From: an uncultured bacterium
GTDB taxonomy: Bacteria > Cyanobacteriota > Vampirovibrionia > Gastranaerophilales > Gastranaerophilaceae
Assembly (NCBI GenBank): GCA_902802825.1
Contig: CADCNV010000011.1
Span: 1-42,998, forward strand
Direction of reading: 5' to 3'
Length of the DNA: 42,998 nucleotides
Below, piece after piece: positions 16,842 to 25,355 of the stretch. The notes beneath the pieces are model-generated. The model was not told the origin of the DNA. It did no database searches and worked only from the letters and a program-made list of their open reading frames with translations. Numbering within the stretch: the stretch's first letter is position 1; the number at the start of each line of letters is the position of its first letter. The translations under genes and the position numbers were made by a program.

Positions 16842-17816
16842 TTATCCTTTTTCTTTATTATTACGATATCCTATTCCTGCACGATAACCTGAAATTGAAT
16901 ACAACAACGGCAGTGACGGCTCTATCCACTTCAAGCCGGACAATAATGATATTGTTGCAATGTCATCGGTATGTAAGCTCAGATCAAGCAACTCCGGAGT
17001 TCTTGTATCTGGTTTATTATCCTTGGAAACTAAAGGATTTATAATTTTTTTACCAATATAATTTGCTATAATACTACCGCCAATCACGCCTGTCAGCAAA
17101 ATACCGCCCAACATTCCAAGACACCTTGCGGATTTTGATTTTATGTTCATTTTTTCTAACACGCCAAGAGCAACACCAGCACCAATATTACACAGAAATA
17201 TATTTGCAAGATACTGATAAATCCCTTCTTTTAATTTATTAGGAACATTATCTTTCCATTTTTTTTCGGTGAGCTTATCCCCGATAACTCCGCCTGCTAT
17301 CCCGCCTGCAACAGGAATTGCGCCATAAACAGAAAGCCAGCCGATTTCTTTGAATATATCTTTTGAACCAACGCTTACAGGAGGCGGAATCAATTTATTT
17401 GCGACCTCAGAATGTTCAGGGTTGCTAAATAATTTATTTATTTCTTTTAATGATAATACTTTTGTTTTCGCTTTCTGAAGAATTTTTTGTAATTGCTCGC
17501 CCACATTATTATTTTTCACATATTCATCAACAATCTCAGTATTACTCTTTTTAATTTGAGATAATGTCTTTGAAACAGAGCGTCCTGTAACGTATGAGGC
17601 AATTTTCGGGGCCATCGCAGCAGAAATCGCAGTAGCGGCAAGAGTAGTTCCTATTTTTAGTGCACTTTTCCTACGTTCATCTTTTGGGGATTTTTTTACA
17701 GTATCAGTAAATATCGCTGCCGCACCCAATGTTAGCATATAGGGAACATTTTTATTTATTTTCGCTGTTAAAAGCGGTTGATCTAAGTATTTACCAATTG
17801 CACTTATACGGGGCAT
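16842..17816 (-). CDS. Unknown glycine-rich multi-pass membrane protein, coupled to a DtxR-family regulator
   Basis: I do not recognise this 324-residue protein. It has several hydrophobic, glycine-rich stretches: about 28-36, 58-75, 165-185 (GGIAGGVIGDK), 205-225 and 240-262 (GMLGGILLTGVIGGSIIANYIG). The GxxxG-like spacing resembles packed helices or glycine zippers. A basic, helical soluble segment lies at about 80-150. No histidine/cysteine-rich metal site is obvious. Its start overlaps the stop of the DtxR/MntR-type regulator by one base, and no other promoter is visible, so it should be metal-regulated with it. A role in metal homeostasis is inferred from context only. Confidence 0.6.
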   Translation of the reverse strand: MPRISAIGKYLDQPLLTAKINKNVPYMLTLGAAAIFTDTVKKSPKDERRKSALKIGTTLAATAISAAMAPKIASYVTGRSVSKTLSQIKKSNTEIVDEYVKNNNVGEQLQKILQKAKTKVLSLKEINKLFSNPEHSEVANKLIPPPVSVGSKDIFKEIGWLSVYGAIPVAGGIAGGVIGDKLTEKKWKDNVPNKLKEGIYQYLANIFLCNIGAGVALGVLEKMNIKSKSARCLGMLGGILLTGVIGGSIIANYIGKKIINPLVSKDNKPDTRTPELLDLSLHTDDIATISLLSGLKWIEPSLPLLYSISGYRAGIGYRNNKEKG

Positions 17817-18238
17817 TATTTTTCACTTTCTTCTATGTATGCTTCCAATATCTTTTTGTGTTTCACGAAAAATTTTGTAAATTTCTGCATGCTGCAAAGA
17901 ATATTTTTAGATACAAAATGCTCTATTTTACAAGCATTTTCACTTGCTTCGGAAGAATCAACGTCCAATACTTTTTCAAAAAATTCTTTCAACACATAGT
18001 GTTTTTCATAAACTTTTTGAGCTTCTTCATCGCCTGCTTTTGTAAGCGTAATTGCCTCATAGCTGTTATACTTTATCAGTTTTTTAGACACAAGTTTTGA
18101 CAATGCCTCAGACACAGAAGCACGGGAAACGCCTAATTTTCTTGCTAAATCTGCACCCTTTAGCATTTCTCCGTTTTTTGTTGAGAGATAAATTGTTTCA
18201 ATATAATCTTCTAAACCTGAAGACAAAGTATTTGCCAT
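17816..18238 (-). CDS. DtxR/MntR-family metal-dependent transcriptional regulator
   Basis: Metal-sensing repressor of 140 residues, starting at the ATG at 18238 behind an ideal GGAGGAAAC; the reading frame extends further upstream but without a ribosome site. Residues 1-65 are the winged-helix DNA-binding domain (GADLARKLGVSRASVSEALSKLV). Residues 75-140 form the dimerisation and metal domain. There is no SH3-like third domain, so it is MntR-sized. The candidate metal ligands are mixed: Asp11 and Glu14 correspond to MntR, while Cys103, Glu106 and His107 (ACKIEH) correspond to the DtxR iron site, and His80 is conserved in both. Iron or manganese could be the effector. The promoter carries a dyad, indicating autoregulation. 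Confidence 0.92.
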   Translation of the reverse strand: MANTLSSGLEDYIETIYLSTKNGEMLKGADLARKLGVSRASVSEALSKLVSKKLIKYNSYEAITLTKAGDEEAQKVYEKHYVLKEFFEKVLDVDSSEASENACKIEHFVSKNILCSMQKFTKFFVKHKKILEAYIEESEK

Positions 18239-18256
18239 GTTTCCTCCGACATAAAA

Positions 18257-18285
18257 ATTGTAAGGTAAACCTAACACAATGTCAA
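18257..18285 (-). promoter_or_regulatory. Sigma-70 promoter of the DtxR-family regulator operon
   Basis: On the minus strand TTGACA (18285-18280) and TACAAT (18262-18257) are separated by exactly 17 bases. This near-consensus promoter is almost entirely covered by the dyad operator. Confidence 0.8.
18259..18276. promoter_or_regulatory. Dyad operator overlapping the regulator promoter
   Basis: TGTAAGGTAAACCTAACA is an interrupted palindrome (TGT-A-AGGT-AA-ACCT-A-ACA). The AGGT/ACCT core resembles DtxR-type boxes (TTAGGTTAG...). It spans the spacer and part of the -10, so a bound repressor would block RNA polymerase. The likely ligand is the adjacent regulator. Confidence 0.7.
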
Positions 18286-18309
18286 CAAAAATTTTTTTAC
18301 TGAACTAAA

Positions 18310-19014
18310 TTATGACAACCGGGCAATTTTCAAGCTAAAAATATCTTCAACGTTTAATCGATTTAATATATCAGAAATTAAAATTTCAGGGGATAAATTA
18401 TCATAACCATCATAGTGAGGTAATGTCCCAAGAACCTTTGCGCCCGTATATTCTTTTACAAGATGAGGGAAATATTTGATTTCCAAATCATCTGTTTCAA
18501 AGTTATAATCATTTATAACGACACCTGATAAATTTACATGCTTTGAATAAATATAATTAATACCACTAATAACATCGTCCATTTTCGTCATGTTTGGATT
18601 AATAACCAATATAACGGGCAGTGAAAACTGTTTTATTAAATTTATTTCTGTTTTCTTCTCATCAATCGGAGAAGATATACCATTAGCCCCTTCAACAATA
18701 TGACATTCAGTCATCATTATATTTTGCTTGTAATCATGCATTATCTTCATGGTATCGATTTTTTGAATCCCGTCATTATACGCACCAATTAGCGGATTTT
18801 GCGAACTTTGCAATTTATAAGTTGAAAAAACTTTTATATGATTATCAATTTTAGATATTACATCAGTGTCATCATTTAACATATTATAACCGGTCTGAAT
18901 CGGCTTATAATAACTCACAGCATAATTCAAGCTTTGCATAGTACCTGCAAGCCCTGAACATAAAAGAGTTTTACCTGTCCCTTTCTTTAATCCGGCTACA
19001 TACACACTTAACAT
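18310..19014 (-). CDS. bioD: Dethiobiotin synthetase
   Basis: ATP-dependent carboxylase closing the ureido ring of dethiobiotin in biotin synthesis. It has 234 residues, normal length. The P-loop GTGKT is at 12-16 with the family start VYVAGLKKGTGKT, and the substrate lysine lies in YYKPIQTG (Lys37). The magnesium/nucleotide motif is EGANGISSP at about 109-116, where most BioD proteins have EGAGG; Asn replaces a glycine. No other biotin genes are nearby, so the rest of the pathway must be elsewhere. It is co-directional with the recombinase upstream. Confidence 0.88.
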   Translation of the reverse strand: MLSVYVAGLKKGTGKTLLCSGLAGTMQSLNYAVSYYKPIQTGYNMLNDDTDVISKIDNHIKVFSTYKLQSSQNPLIGAYNDGIQKIDTMKIMHDYKQNIMMTECHIVEGANGISSPIDEKKTEINLIKQFSLPVILVINPNMTKMDDVISGINYIYSKHVNLSGVVINDYNFETDDLEIKYFPHLVKEYTGAKVLGTLPHYDGYDNLSPEILISDILNRLNVEDIFSLKIARLS

Positions 19015-19032
19015 AAAAACATATTAACATGA

Positions 19033-19899
19033 CTATTTATTGATTGCAAAATAAACTTCTTTAAGACGTTTTTTTGTTATATGAGTATAAAGTTGGGTAG
19101 TAGCAACATCACTGTGTCCGAGCAGCTCCTGAACAACTCTTAAATCCGCACCGTTTTCAAGTAAATGAGTAGCAAATGTATGTCTTAAAGTGTGAGGAGA
19201 AATGTGCTTGTGAATTTTCTCCCCTATTTTTTTTACAAAATTATAAACATCCTGCCTTGTGAGTAAATTCCCTGAGGTTTTTATGAATAATCGTTTTGTT
19301 TTTAATCCGTATTTTGAAATGATAATATCCCTTGCTGCAAGATATTTATTTATCGCCTCCTTGGCTTTTTTACCGAAAGGAATGACCCGCTCTTTTGATC
19401 CTTTCCCAAAGCACTGAATATATTTGGATTTTAAATCAATATCGCTGATTTTGAGATTCACAAGTTCAGAAACCCTCAACCCGCAATCGTACAATAATTC
19501 AACAATCAAAGCTTGTTCCGCACTTAAGTCAGAATGAAAAATTTCTTTTATTTCCTGCAAAGTCATTACTTTTGGCAACTTTTTAGCTAATTTTGGCTGC
19601 TCAAGAAAAATTGCAGGATTATTTTTAATATACTCATTTGAACTTAGCCATTTAAAAAATCCGCGTAAAGATGCTATTTTACGAACAACAGAACGAGGGT
19701 TAATATTACCCTGCCTTAACGCTATAATATACGAGTTTAAGTTATTTCTTGAAATATCAGCAACATCAGAAATGCCTCTTTCCGAGCAATAATCTAGAAA
19801 AACAGTTAAATCAGAGCGATAAGCTGCTATCGTATTTGCAGACAAACCTTTTTCTACTTCAACAAATTCCAGATATTCACTTAAATATTGTATGTCCAT
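19033..19899 (-). CDS. xerD: Tyrosine site-specific recombinase, XerC/XerD family
   Basis: Resolves chromosome dimers at dif sites, or a related recombination task. It has 288 residues, close to XerC/XerD size. The N-terminal SAM-like core-binding domain spans about 1-85. The catalytic domain has the complete set: Arg142, Lys166, His236, Arg239, His262 and nucleophile Tyr271, within HTLRHTFATHLLENGADLRVVQELLGHSDVATTQLYTH. The symbol is the closest family name; XerC, XerD and single-Xer proteins cannot be separated here. Neighbours are housekeeping genes and no mobile element is visible. The start codon sits 10 bases after the dgt stop. Confidence 0.88.
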   Translation of the reverse strand: MDIQYLSEYLEFVEVEKGLSANTIAAYRSDLTVFLDYCSERGISDVADISRNNLNSYIIALRQGNINPRSVVRKIASLRGFFKWLSSNEYIKNNPAIFLEQPKLAKKLPKVMTLQEIKEIFHSDLSAEQALIVELLYDCGLRVSELVNLKISDIDLKSKYIQCFGKGSKERVIPFGKKAKEAINKYLAARDIIISKYGLKTKRLFIKTSGNLLTRQDVYNFVKKIGEKIHKHISPHTLRHTFATHLLENGADLRVVQELLGHSDVATTQLYTHITKKRLKEVYFAINK

Positions 19900-19909
19900 T
19901 CATCACCAA

Positions 19910-20935
19910 TCAGACTTTTTCCGCCATAGTAGCCAATTTAAACAAAAAGTCATCTTTTGTACTATTTTTAAAACCTTCGGGGATAAAATTTCTTTTAAAG
20001 CGTTCTATCGCGTATCTGTCTGTCATTCCTGATATATAATCTACAACTACTCTTTGTGCTTTATCAGCAGAACACAAGTCCTTCACCATATCCATATACA
20101 AATAGTAAAGCTCTCTGACAACATGGCGTGCTTTGCCTTCTTCGAGCTTTGCCGGAGATTCCATATACACGTTTTCAAACATCCAGCTGCGTAGTTTTGT
20201 TGTATATTCCCACGCTTCATCACTCATCGAAACTTCCGGTTTATTAATCGAATTATAAACTATTTCATTTATCATTTTACTTAACCTTGCACTAGGGTCA
20301 GATGAAAAATATTTAATACAATCCTTTGGCAGATCGCTTTCGGATATCACACCGGCCCTTATTGAATCTTCAATATCGTGATTTATGTACGCGATTTTAT
20401 CGGCAAGCTGTACTGCCTTCGCCTCAGGAGTTAAGGGCTTAAAGCCCCAGCTGTGAGTTCTTATACCATCAATAGTTTCCTGACACAAATTTAAATTTTC
20501 CAATACTTCAACAACTCTGACACTCTGGAGATTATGAAAAAAACCACCATTGACAAGTTCGTTTAATACCCCTTCGCCGCAATGGCCAAACGGAGTATGC
20601 CCCAAATCGTGGCCCAGAGCAATTGCTTCTGTTAAATCTTCATTTAAACTCAAACTACGCGCAATAGTTCTTGCAATTTGAGAAACTTCAAGAGTATGTG
20701 TTAATCTTGTTCTGAAATGATCATCAAACGGGGACAAAAATACTTGCGTCTTATGTTTTAGCCGCCTGAATGCTTTTGAATGAAGAATTCGATCTCTATC
20801 CCGCTGAAAATCGGTTCTTAATACATCCTTTTCTTCAGGATATTTTCGTCCGGCGGACTGATCGACTTTTGTTGCAAATTCACTTAAAAACTTATGTTCA
20901 CGTTGTTCTAATTGCTCTCTTATAGTTTCAGACAT
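19910..20935 (-). CDS. dgt: Deoxyguanosinetriphosphate triphosphohydrolase-like protein (HD domain)
   Basis: Hydrolyses dNTPs to deoxynucleosides and triphosphate, helping to set dNTP pools. It has 341 residues, matching the short Dgt-like subfamily. It begins with the family segment DVLRTDFQRDRDRILHSKAFRRLKHKTQVF. The HD metal centre includes His80 (TRLTHTLEVSQ) and His109-Asp110 in ALGHDLGHTPFGH. A GAGG site lies five bases upstream of the ATG. An 8-bp inverted repeat (CACTTTAT 20944-20951, ATAAAGTG 20969-20976) immediately abuts this ribosome site and might influence expression. Confidence 0.93.
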   Translation of the reverse strand: MSETIREQLEQREHKFLSEFATKVDQSAGRKYPEEKDVLRTDFQRDRDRILHSKAFRRLKHKTQVFLSPFDDHFRTRLTHTLEVSQIARTIARSLSLNEDLTEAIALGHDLGHTPFGHCGEGVLNELVNGGFFHNLQSVRVVEVLENLNLCQETIDGIRTHSWGFKPLTPEAKAVQLADKIAYINHDIEDSIRAGVISESDLPKDCIKYFSSDPSARLSKMINEIVYNSINKPEVSMSDEAWEYTTKLRSWMFENVYMESPAKLEEGKARHVVRELYYLYMDMVKDLCSADKAQRVVVDYISGMTDRYAIERFKRNFIPEGFKNSTKDDFLFKLATMAEKV

Positions 20936-21000
20936 AAAAACCTCACTTTATCACATTTTAAACAAATAATAAAGTGTTGTTATCATGTTTTTAGAGTATT

Positions 21001-22716
21001 TTAAGCAGCTTTTGCCTTTTTAAACTCTTTTTGGGGCTCAATATATTGTCCGGTTTTCTTTAAATAATTTTCATATAAATGATTTGCGAATGAGCCAAAT
21101 CTGTTTGCGATAAATGAAGATATCATAGCAAAGCACAAAGACTTGCTTCCTGCAAAAAGCCGGGCATTACCATACAATGAAACACCTACACCAACCAGTG
21201 CAGGAATACCATATTTTAGCGCAATTGCAGTGCGTTCCTGACTGTTATCGGATTTACCCAAATAATATGAAAGAGTCGCTAAACCGCCGAATACAGACAG
21301 TATATCAGTCGGAGCACTGCCCAAAGCCAAATCTCTCGACTTATTGATAAAATCTTCAGTTTCAAGTTTTACAGATTTATCAAGAGATTTTATGGCTTTA
21401 GAAAATTCTTTAGACAGTTTTTCATACTGATTTTGAGGCAGCAAGGCCTTATAAACACCTAAAATTTCCTGTACATTCCCACGCTTATAATTAGTAAATA
21501 AGTCCCTTAGTTCCTGAACACAAGCTCTTAAATCTAAATTTTTCTCTGAAGGAATAAATAAACGTCTGACTTCAGCTTCGAGCTCAGACAGGTTTGATAA
21601 CATTACATTCTTATCTACTACACTTGTTTTTGCGAATTTACTAAAATTATCCCTCAAATTATTAAGCACTTTAAGAGCATTTTTATCTTCAATTGAGAAG
21701 TATGATGCAATTGTCATAATTTTTGAATCAGCATCTTTATACAAATCTAAAGGAGTATATGAAATAGCATTTTTTACGGAATTAATATTTTTTTGAATTT
21801 GCAGTTTTTTAGGCAACATTTTTGCATCTGCGACAAATGAATTTAAAGTATCTTTTGATAAAAACCACAATGGACCTTTTTCATCAAAAGACTGCTCTAA
21901 TTCTTTTGTATACTTTTTAATATCCAAATATCTTGCGCGTCTTACGCCTTCACTGAAATTATCTGACAATAATTGATCAATCTGAAGTCCTTTATCTTGA
22001 ACAAGCGTAATCCATTCTGATTTTGGCAATTTAACACCATTTATTGTTATTTCTTTTGATAAATCCTTCCCCATTTGTAATTCTGCAAGTGTTGAAATAT
22101 TTAAATTTTTCAGATATTCAAAATTATTTAATGTTTTTGCATAAGAATTTCTGACAGTTTTTAATCCTAATTTTTCAAACATTGAGGTAACACTGTTATG
22201 CAACTTTCTTGTGTATTTCCAATTATTTTTACCTCCATACATAAGCTTTTTAAAAGCAAAATCTTTTATCGTTGTAAAATTATTAACGGCCTGAGACTTA
22301 TTTAGCAAGAAATCAATTTTGCCAAGCAAGTATTCGTAGGTAGAAGCACCCATACCGGATAATTTTGATTTTTGTATCTTACGTTCCAAAAAATTTTTTA
22401 GATTCTGAATGCCCTTTGTTATACCACTACCACCTCCACGCAGGAAGAAAAAGATTCCACCGGCAGCCAATATAGTTGCACTTGCAATAGACCAGCCAAT
22501 AATCTTCAAATTATTTGTTTTACGGGCTTCATCAGGATTAAGTATAATTGTTTCAGGCAAAATCGAAGCAAGCGTAATATCCTGAAAATTTTTATCATTT
22601 TTCTCTGTTTGAGCAAGCCAATAATCAGACCTGTTGTGCGTAGAAACCGCACCAAACGGACTGCGTTTTGAATATTCAAAACCATTTACTGAATTTATCA
22701 TTACACTTGCCTTCAT
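21001..22716 (-). CDS. Unknown large membrane-anchored protein
   Basis: I do not recognise this 571-residue protein. The N-terminal 75 residues look unstructured and polar. One membrane helix follows (about 73-92, IGWSIASATILAAGGIFFFL), then a glycine linker and a long, Lys/Leu-rich helical region (about 95-460). Near residues 465-530 there are two or three weaker hydrophobic segments (ILSVFGGLATLSYYLG, ALKYGIPALVGVGVSLYG, CFAMISSFIANRFGS). There is no signal peptide. The GAAGG site supports the start at 22716. It is co-directional with, and 60 bases downstream of, lpxB, so it may be the tail of the envelope operon. Its polar head-helix-basic body plan resembles the 122-residue protein at 36981. 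Confidence 0.6.
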   Translation of the reverse strand: MKASVMINSVNGFEYSKRSPFGAVSTHNRSDYWLAQTEKNDKNFQDITLASILPETIILNPDEARKTNNLKIIGWSIASATILAAGGIFFFLRGGGSGITKGIQNLKNFLERKIQKSKLSGMGASTYEYLLGKIDFLLNKSQAVNNFTTIKDFAFKKLMYGGKNNWKYTRKLHNSVTSMFEKLGLKTVRNSYAKTLNNFEYLKNLNISTLAELQMGKDLSKEITINGVKLPKSEWITLVQDKGLQIDQLLSDNFSEGVRRARYLDIKKYTKELEQSFDEKGPLWFLSKDTLNSFVADAKMLPKKLQIQKNINSVKNAISYTPLDLYKDADSKIMTIASYFSIEDKNALKVLNNLRDNFSKFAKTSVVDKNVMLSNLSELEAEVRRLFIPSEKNLDLRACVQELRDLFTNYKRGNVQEILGVYKALLPQNQYEKLSKEFSKAIKSLDKSVKLETEDFINKSRDLALGSAPTDILSVFGGLATLSYYLGKSDNSQERTAIALKYGIPALVGVGVSLYGNARLFAGSKSLCFAMISSFIANRFGSFANHLYENYLKKTGQYIEPQKEFKKAKAA

Positions 22717-22775
22717 TTATAATAAAACGAAGGATCTCAAATAATTGCGTTTTTAAATTTAAAAATAAAGTTATA

Positions 22776-23903
22776 TTAAGGGAATAGTTCCGTATCTATA
22801 ACCTTTGCAGCTTCAAGAGCAGAATTCTTATCGGATAATAATTTTGCAACATTACTTAATTCACTAACCATAATAAGTCGTTTAGTACTGTCATATATTA
22901 CATCTTCCACTTTTTTGGCAATTAGCTCCGGCTTCGCGTCCTTAACGATCAACTCAGGAATTATAAATTTATTCGCAATAATATTAGGCAATGAGACCTT
23001 ATCAATACATCTGACAAGCAAATATACCCAATAGAAAAATTTTGGAGCATTATATGCAATTACCATAGGTGTTTTGTATAGACACGCCTCTAAAGCAACC
23101 GTTCCTGATGCCAAAATTAATGCATCGGATACACTGAGTAATGCCTGATTATCACCCTTAATAACCTTCAAATCGCTGTTACCGAAATACTTATCGTATA
23201 CAGAGTCAGAAATATTCGGCGCCTGAGAAATACAAAATTGTAAATCAGGGTGCTTTGCCTGCAAAATTTCAACCGATTTTTTAAATATTTTCATAAGATA
23301 TTTAAGTTCAAAAACTCTTGAACCCGGAAATACTGAAACTAATTTTTTGTTTAAATCAAGATTATATTTCTCGAAAAAGCCCTTTTTGTAAGCAGGAGCA
23401 CTCAAACCGTGAGCAAGAGGATGCCCGCAATAATGAACATCTATGCCGTAACTTTTATACAACGGAACTTCAAACGGGAAAATACAAAGAACTTTATCAA
23501 TATATTTTTTAACTCTCTTAATTCGATACTGTCTGCTTGCCCAAAGCTGAGGAGGAATATAATAGAATACTTTTATTCCCGCTTCTTTTAAATATTTGGC
23601 TATACCTAAATTAAACCCGCCATAATCGACAAGTAATACAAGATCCGGTTTAAACTCTTCTTTTAAATATTTTACAAGCTTTTTACCCAAAATGTAATGA
23701 TGCCAAATTATTTGCAACGACAAACCAACAGCCGATAAATTTCTTATATGCTCAAAAAGTTTAACACCCTGGGCTTTAAGATTATCACCACCAATACCCT
23801 CAATAATATAATCATTACTGATTTGCCTCAACATTTTTACAACATTTGAAGCGTGTATTTCACCTGAATATTCACCTGTTACAATAAAAATTTTCTTTTT
23901 CAT
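22776..23903 (-). CDS. lpxB: Lipid-A-disaccharide synthase
   Basis: Glycosyltransferase (GT19) joining UDP-2,3-diacylglucosamine and lipid X into the lipid A disaccharide at the inner face of the cytoplasmic membrane. It has 375 residues, family length. It opens with FIVTGEYSGEIHASNVVKML, the conserved GE-SGD-like start. YIPPQLWASRQYRIKRVKKYIDKVLCIFPFE lies near residues 115-145, VFPGSRVFELKYLM near 195, and ASGTVALEACLYKTPMVIAY near 270. It starts one base after the lpxI stop, so product and substrate enzymes are coupled. Confidence 0.96.
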   Translation of the reverse strand: MKKKIFIVTGEYSGEIHASNVVKMLRQISNDYIIEGIGGDNLKAQGVKLFEHIRNLSAVGLSLQIIWHHYILGKKLVKYLKEEFKPDLVLLVDYGGFNLGIAKYLKEAGIKVFYYIPPQLWASRQYRIKRVKKYIDKVLCIFPFEVPLYKSYGIDVHYCGHPLAHGLSAPAYKKGFFEKYNLDLNKKLVSVFPGSRVFELKYLMKIFKKSVEILQAKHPDLQFCISQAPNISDSVYDKYFGNSDLKVIKGDNQALLSVSDALILASGTVALEACLYKTPMVIAYNAPKFFYWVYLLVRCIDKVSLPNIIANKFIIPELIVKDAKPELIAKKVEDVIYDSTKRLIMVSELSNVAKLLSDKNSALEAAKVIDTELFP

Positions 23904-23904
23904 A

Positions 23905-24720
23905 TTAAACTGCCATTATCACAATATTGTGCCTATTTGCGTACTCTATAACTTTTTCCTGATCAACAATAATAGTTTCATTTGCTTCTACAGCAATGAG
24001 AGAAGTCTTACGTCTGTGCATACCTTTTAAAGTTCTCATACCTATTGCAGGGATATCAAACCTTTTATCCTGATTTGGTTTTGCGACCTTTACAACTACT
24101 GCTCCTGACTTAGCAAGTTTAGAACCGCGTTTTATACATTCATCAGTACCCTCAAGCGCTTCAACAGCCATAATCATTTTATCTTTAATTACAACTGATT
24201 GCCCAACATCAAGACGTCCCATTTCTTTTGCAAGCCAAAATCCATAATTAACATCATCCATTTGCTCTTTCGTTGGTTTATGTATTCCTAAAACACCTGC
24301 AGGTATCATAAGATTTTTTATAAATATAGTCTGATCTAAAACCTCAACGCCAATTTGTGCAAGCTGATCGACAATCATCAACATAACTTGGTCATCATTC
24401 AATCTTATTGCCGCCTTTATAAATTCTTTTGCTCTTTTATCAAATTTGTTAAGCTTCAAAAGAACTTTTTTATGCACTTTACCCAAAAAAGTCAACTGCT
24501 TTATACCTTCATCTTTTAAAATGGATTCAATTCTGTCGACTTCTCCCGGGTGACAAGAATATATTTTTGAACAATACTTTTTCAATTCTCCATAATTATC
24601 ATCCGCAAGCGAAATGCACACAACTTCAAAACCATTTTCTTTTGCATGCTGAGCCATCCTTATCGGTAATATCCCATCACCTGCAATTAGTCCCTGTTTA
24701 TTTTCCAAAGTAATACTCAC
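23905..24720 (-). CDS. lpxI: UDP-2,3-diacylglucosamine pyrophosphatase LpxI
   Basis: Hydrolyses UDP-2,3-diacylglucosamine to lipid X, the step before LpxB; LpxI replaces LpxH in many non-gammaproteobacteria. It has 271 residues, family length (DUF1009). The N-terminal domain begins GLIAGDGILPIRMAQHAKENG. The C-terminal domain includes GQSVVIKDKMIMAVEALEGTDECIKRG and KPNQDKRFDIPAIGMRTLKGM, the region containing the catalytic aspartate. It lies between the aldolase gene and lpxB in the lipid A operon. Confidence 0.95.
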   Translation of the reverse strand: MSITLENKQGLIAGDGILPIRMAQHAKENGFEVVCISLADDNYGELKKYCSKIYSCHPGEVDRIESILKDEGIKQLTFLGKVHKKVLLKLNKFDKRAKEFIKAAIRLNDDQVMLMIVDQLAQIGVEVLDQTIFIKNLMIPAGVLGIHKPTKEQMDDVNYGFWLAKEMGRLDVGQSVVIKDKMIMAVEALEGTDECIKRGSKLAKSGAVVVKVAKPNQDKRFDIPAIGMRTLKGMHRRKTSLIAVEANETIIVDQEKVIEYANRHNIVIMAV

Positions 24721-24737
24721 AATTATTCCTCTTTATA

Positions 24738-25355
24738 CTATCTCAATGAATAAATTTCATTTACCTGACTATCTGATAATATTTTAGCACCTCCAAGAAT
24801 TTTTGAAAGCACCAATGTTTGTGCATAAGATTCGCATAATTCTATGTTTAAATATGCATCTTTTAAATTTTTCCCGCCTGATATTACGCCATGATTTTCC
24901 ATTAAAACAACATTATATTTATCAAAATATTTTGCGGTTTCCTGAGCAAGCAACTTTGAACCCGGCAGGGCATATTTTGCCAACGGGATTTCATCAAACA
25001 TATAAATAATTTCAGGTAAAACTTTTTCTGTAATAGCACAACCGCACGCCGCAAACGACGTTAAATAGGGCGAATGGAAATGACATATTGCACCTATTTC
25101 CGGTCTTTTTTTGTAAAATTCTATATGAACAAATTTTTCACTTGAAGCTTTATTAGTACCTTCTAAAAGATTCCCTTCAAAATCGATCACGCACAAATCA
25201 TCGTAATTTAAAAATGAATTTGCACTCCCTGAGGTTGTAATAACAATTTTATCCCCACAGCGAACAGAAATATTACCTGAAATACCGGGAGTTAAATTTC
25301 GTTCTCCTGCAATTTTCCCATATAAAATTATTTCATCTTTTATACTTTCAAACAC
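24738..25355 (-). CDS. Class II aldolase/adducin family protein (FucA-like)
   Basis: Zinc-dependent aldolase or epimerase-like enzyme of 205 residues. It has the complete metal/catalytic set, and residue numbers coincide with those of E. coli L-fuculose-phosphate aldolase: Glu73, His92, His94 and His155. Phosphate-binding motifs are SGNISVR (26-32) and TTSGS (40-44). Related families include methylthioribulose-phosphate dehydratase and ribulose-phosphate epimerase, so the substrate is not fixed. It uses a GTG start that overlaps the lptD stop by one base (TAGTG). Its place between LPS export and lipid A genes suggests a sugar for envelope glycans, but that is inference. Confidence 0.88.
   Translation of the reverse strand: MFESIKDEIILYGKIAGERNLTPGISGNISVRCGDKIVITTSGSANSFLNYDDLCVIDFEGNLLEGTNKASSEKFVHIEFYKKRPEIGAICHFHSPYLTSFAACGCAITEKVLPEIIYMFDEIPLAKYALPGSKLLAQETAKYFDKYNVVLMENHGVISGGKNLKDAYLNIELCESYAQTLVLSKILGGAKILSDSQVNEIYSLR

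Noticed and set aside
19033-19899. Xer-type recombinase as the integrase of a mobile element
   Set aside because: It sits among housekeeping genes with matching composition. No tRNA target, attachment repeats or cargo genes are nearby.
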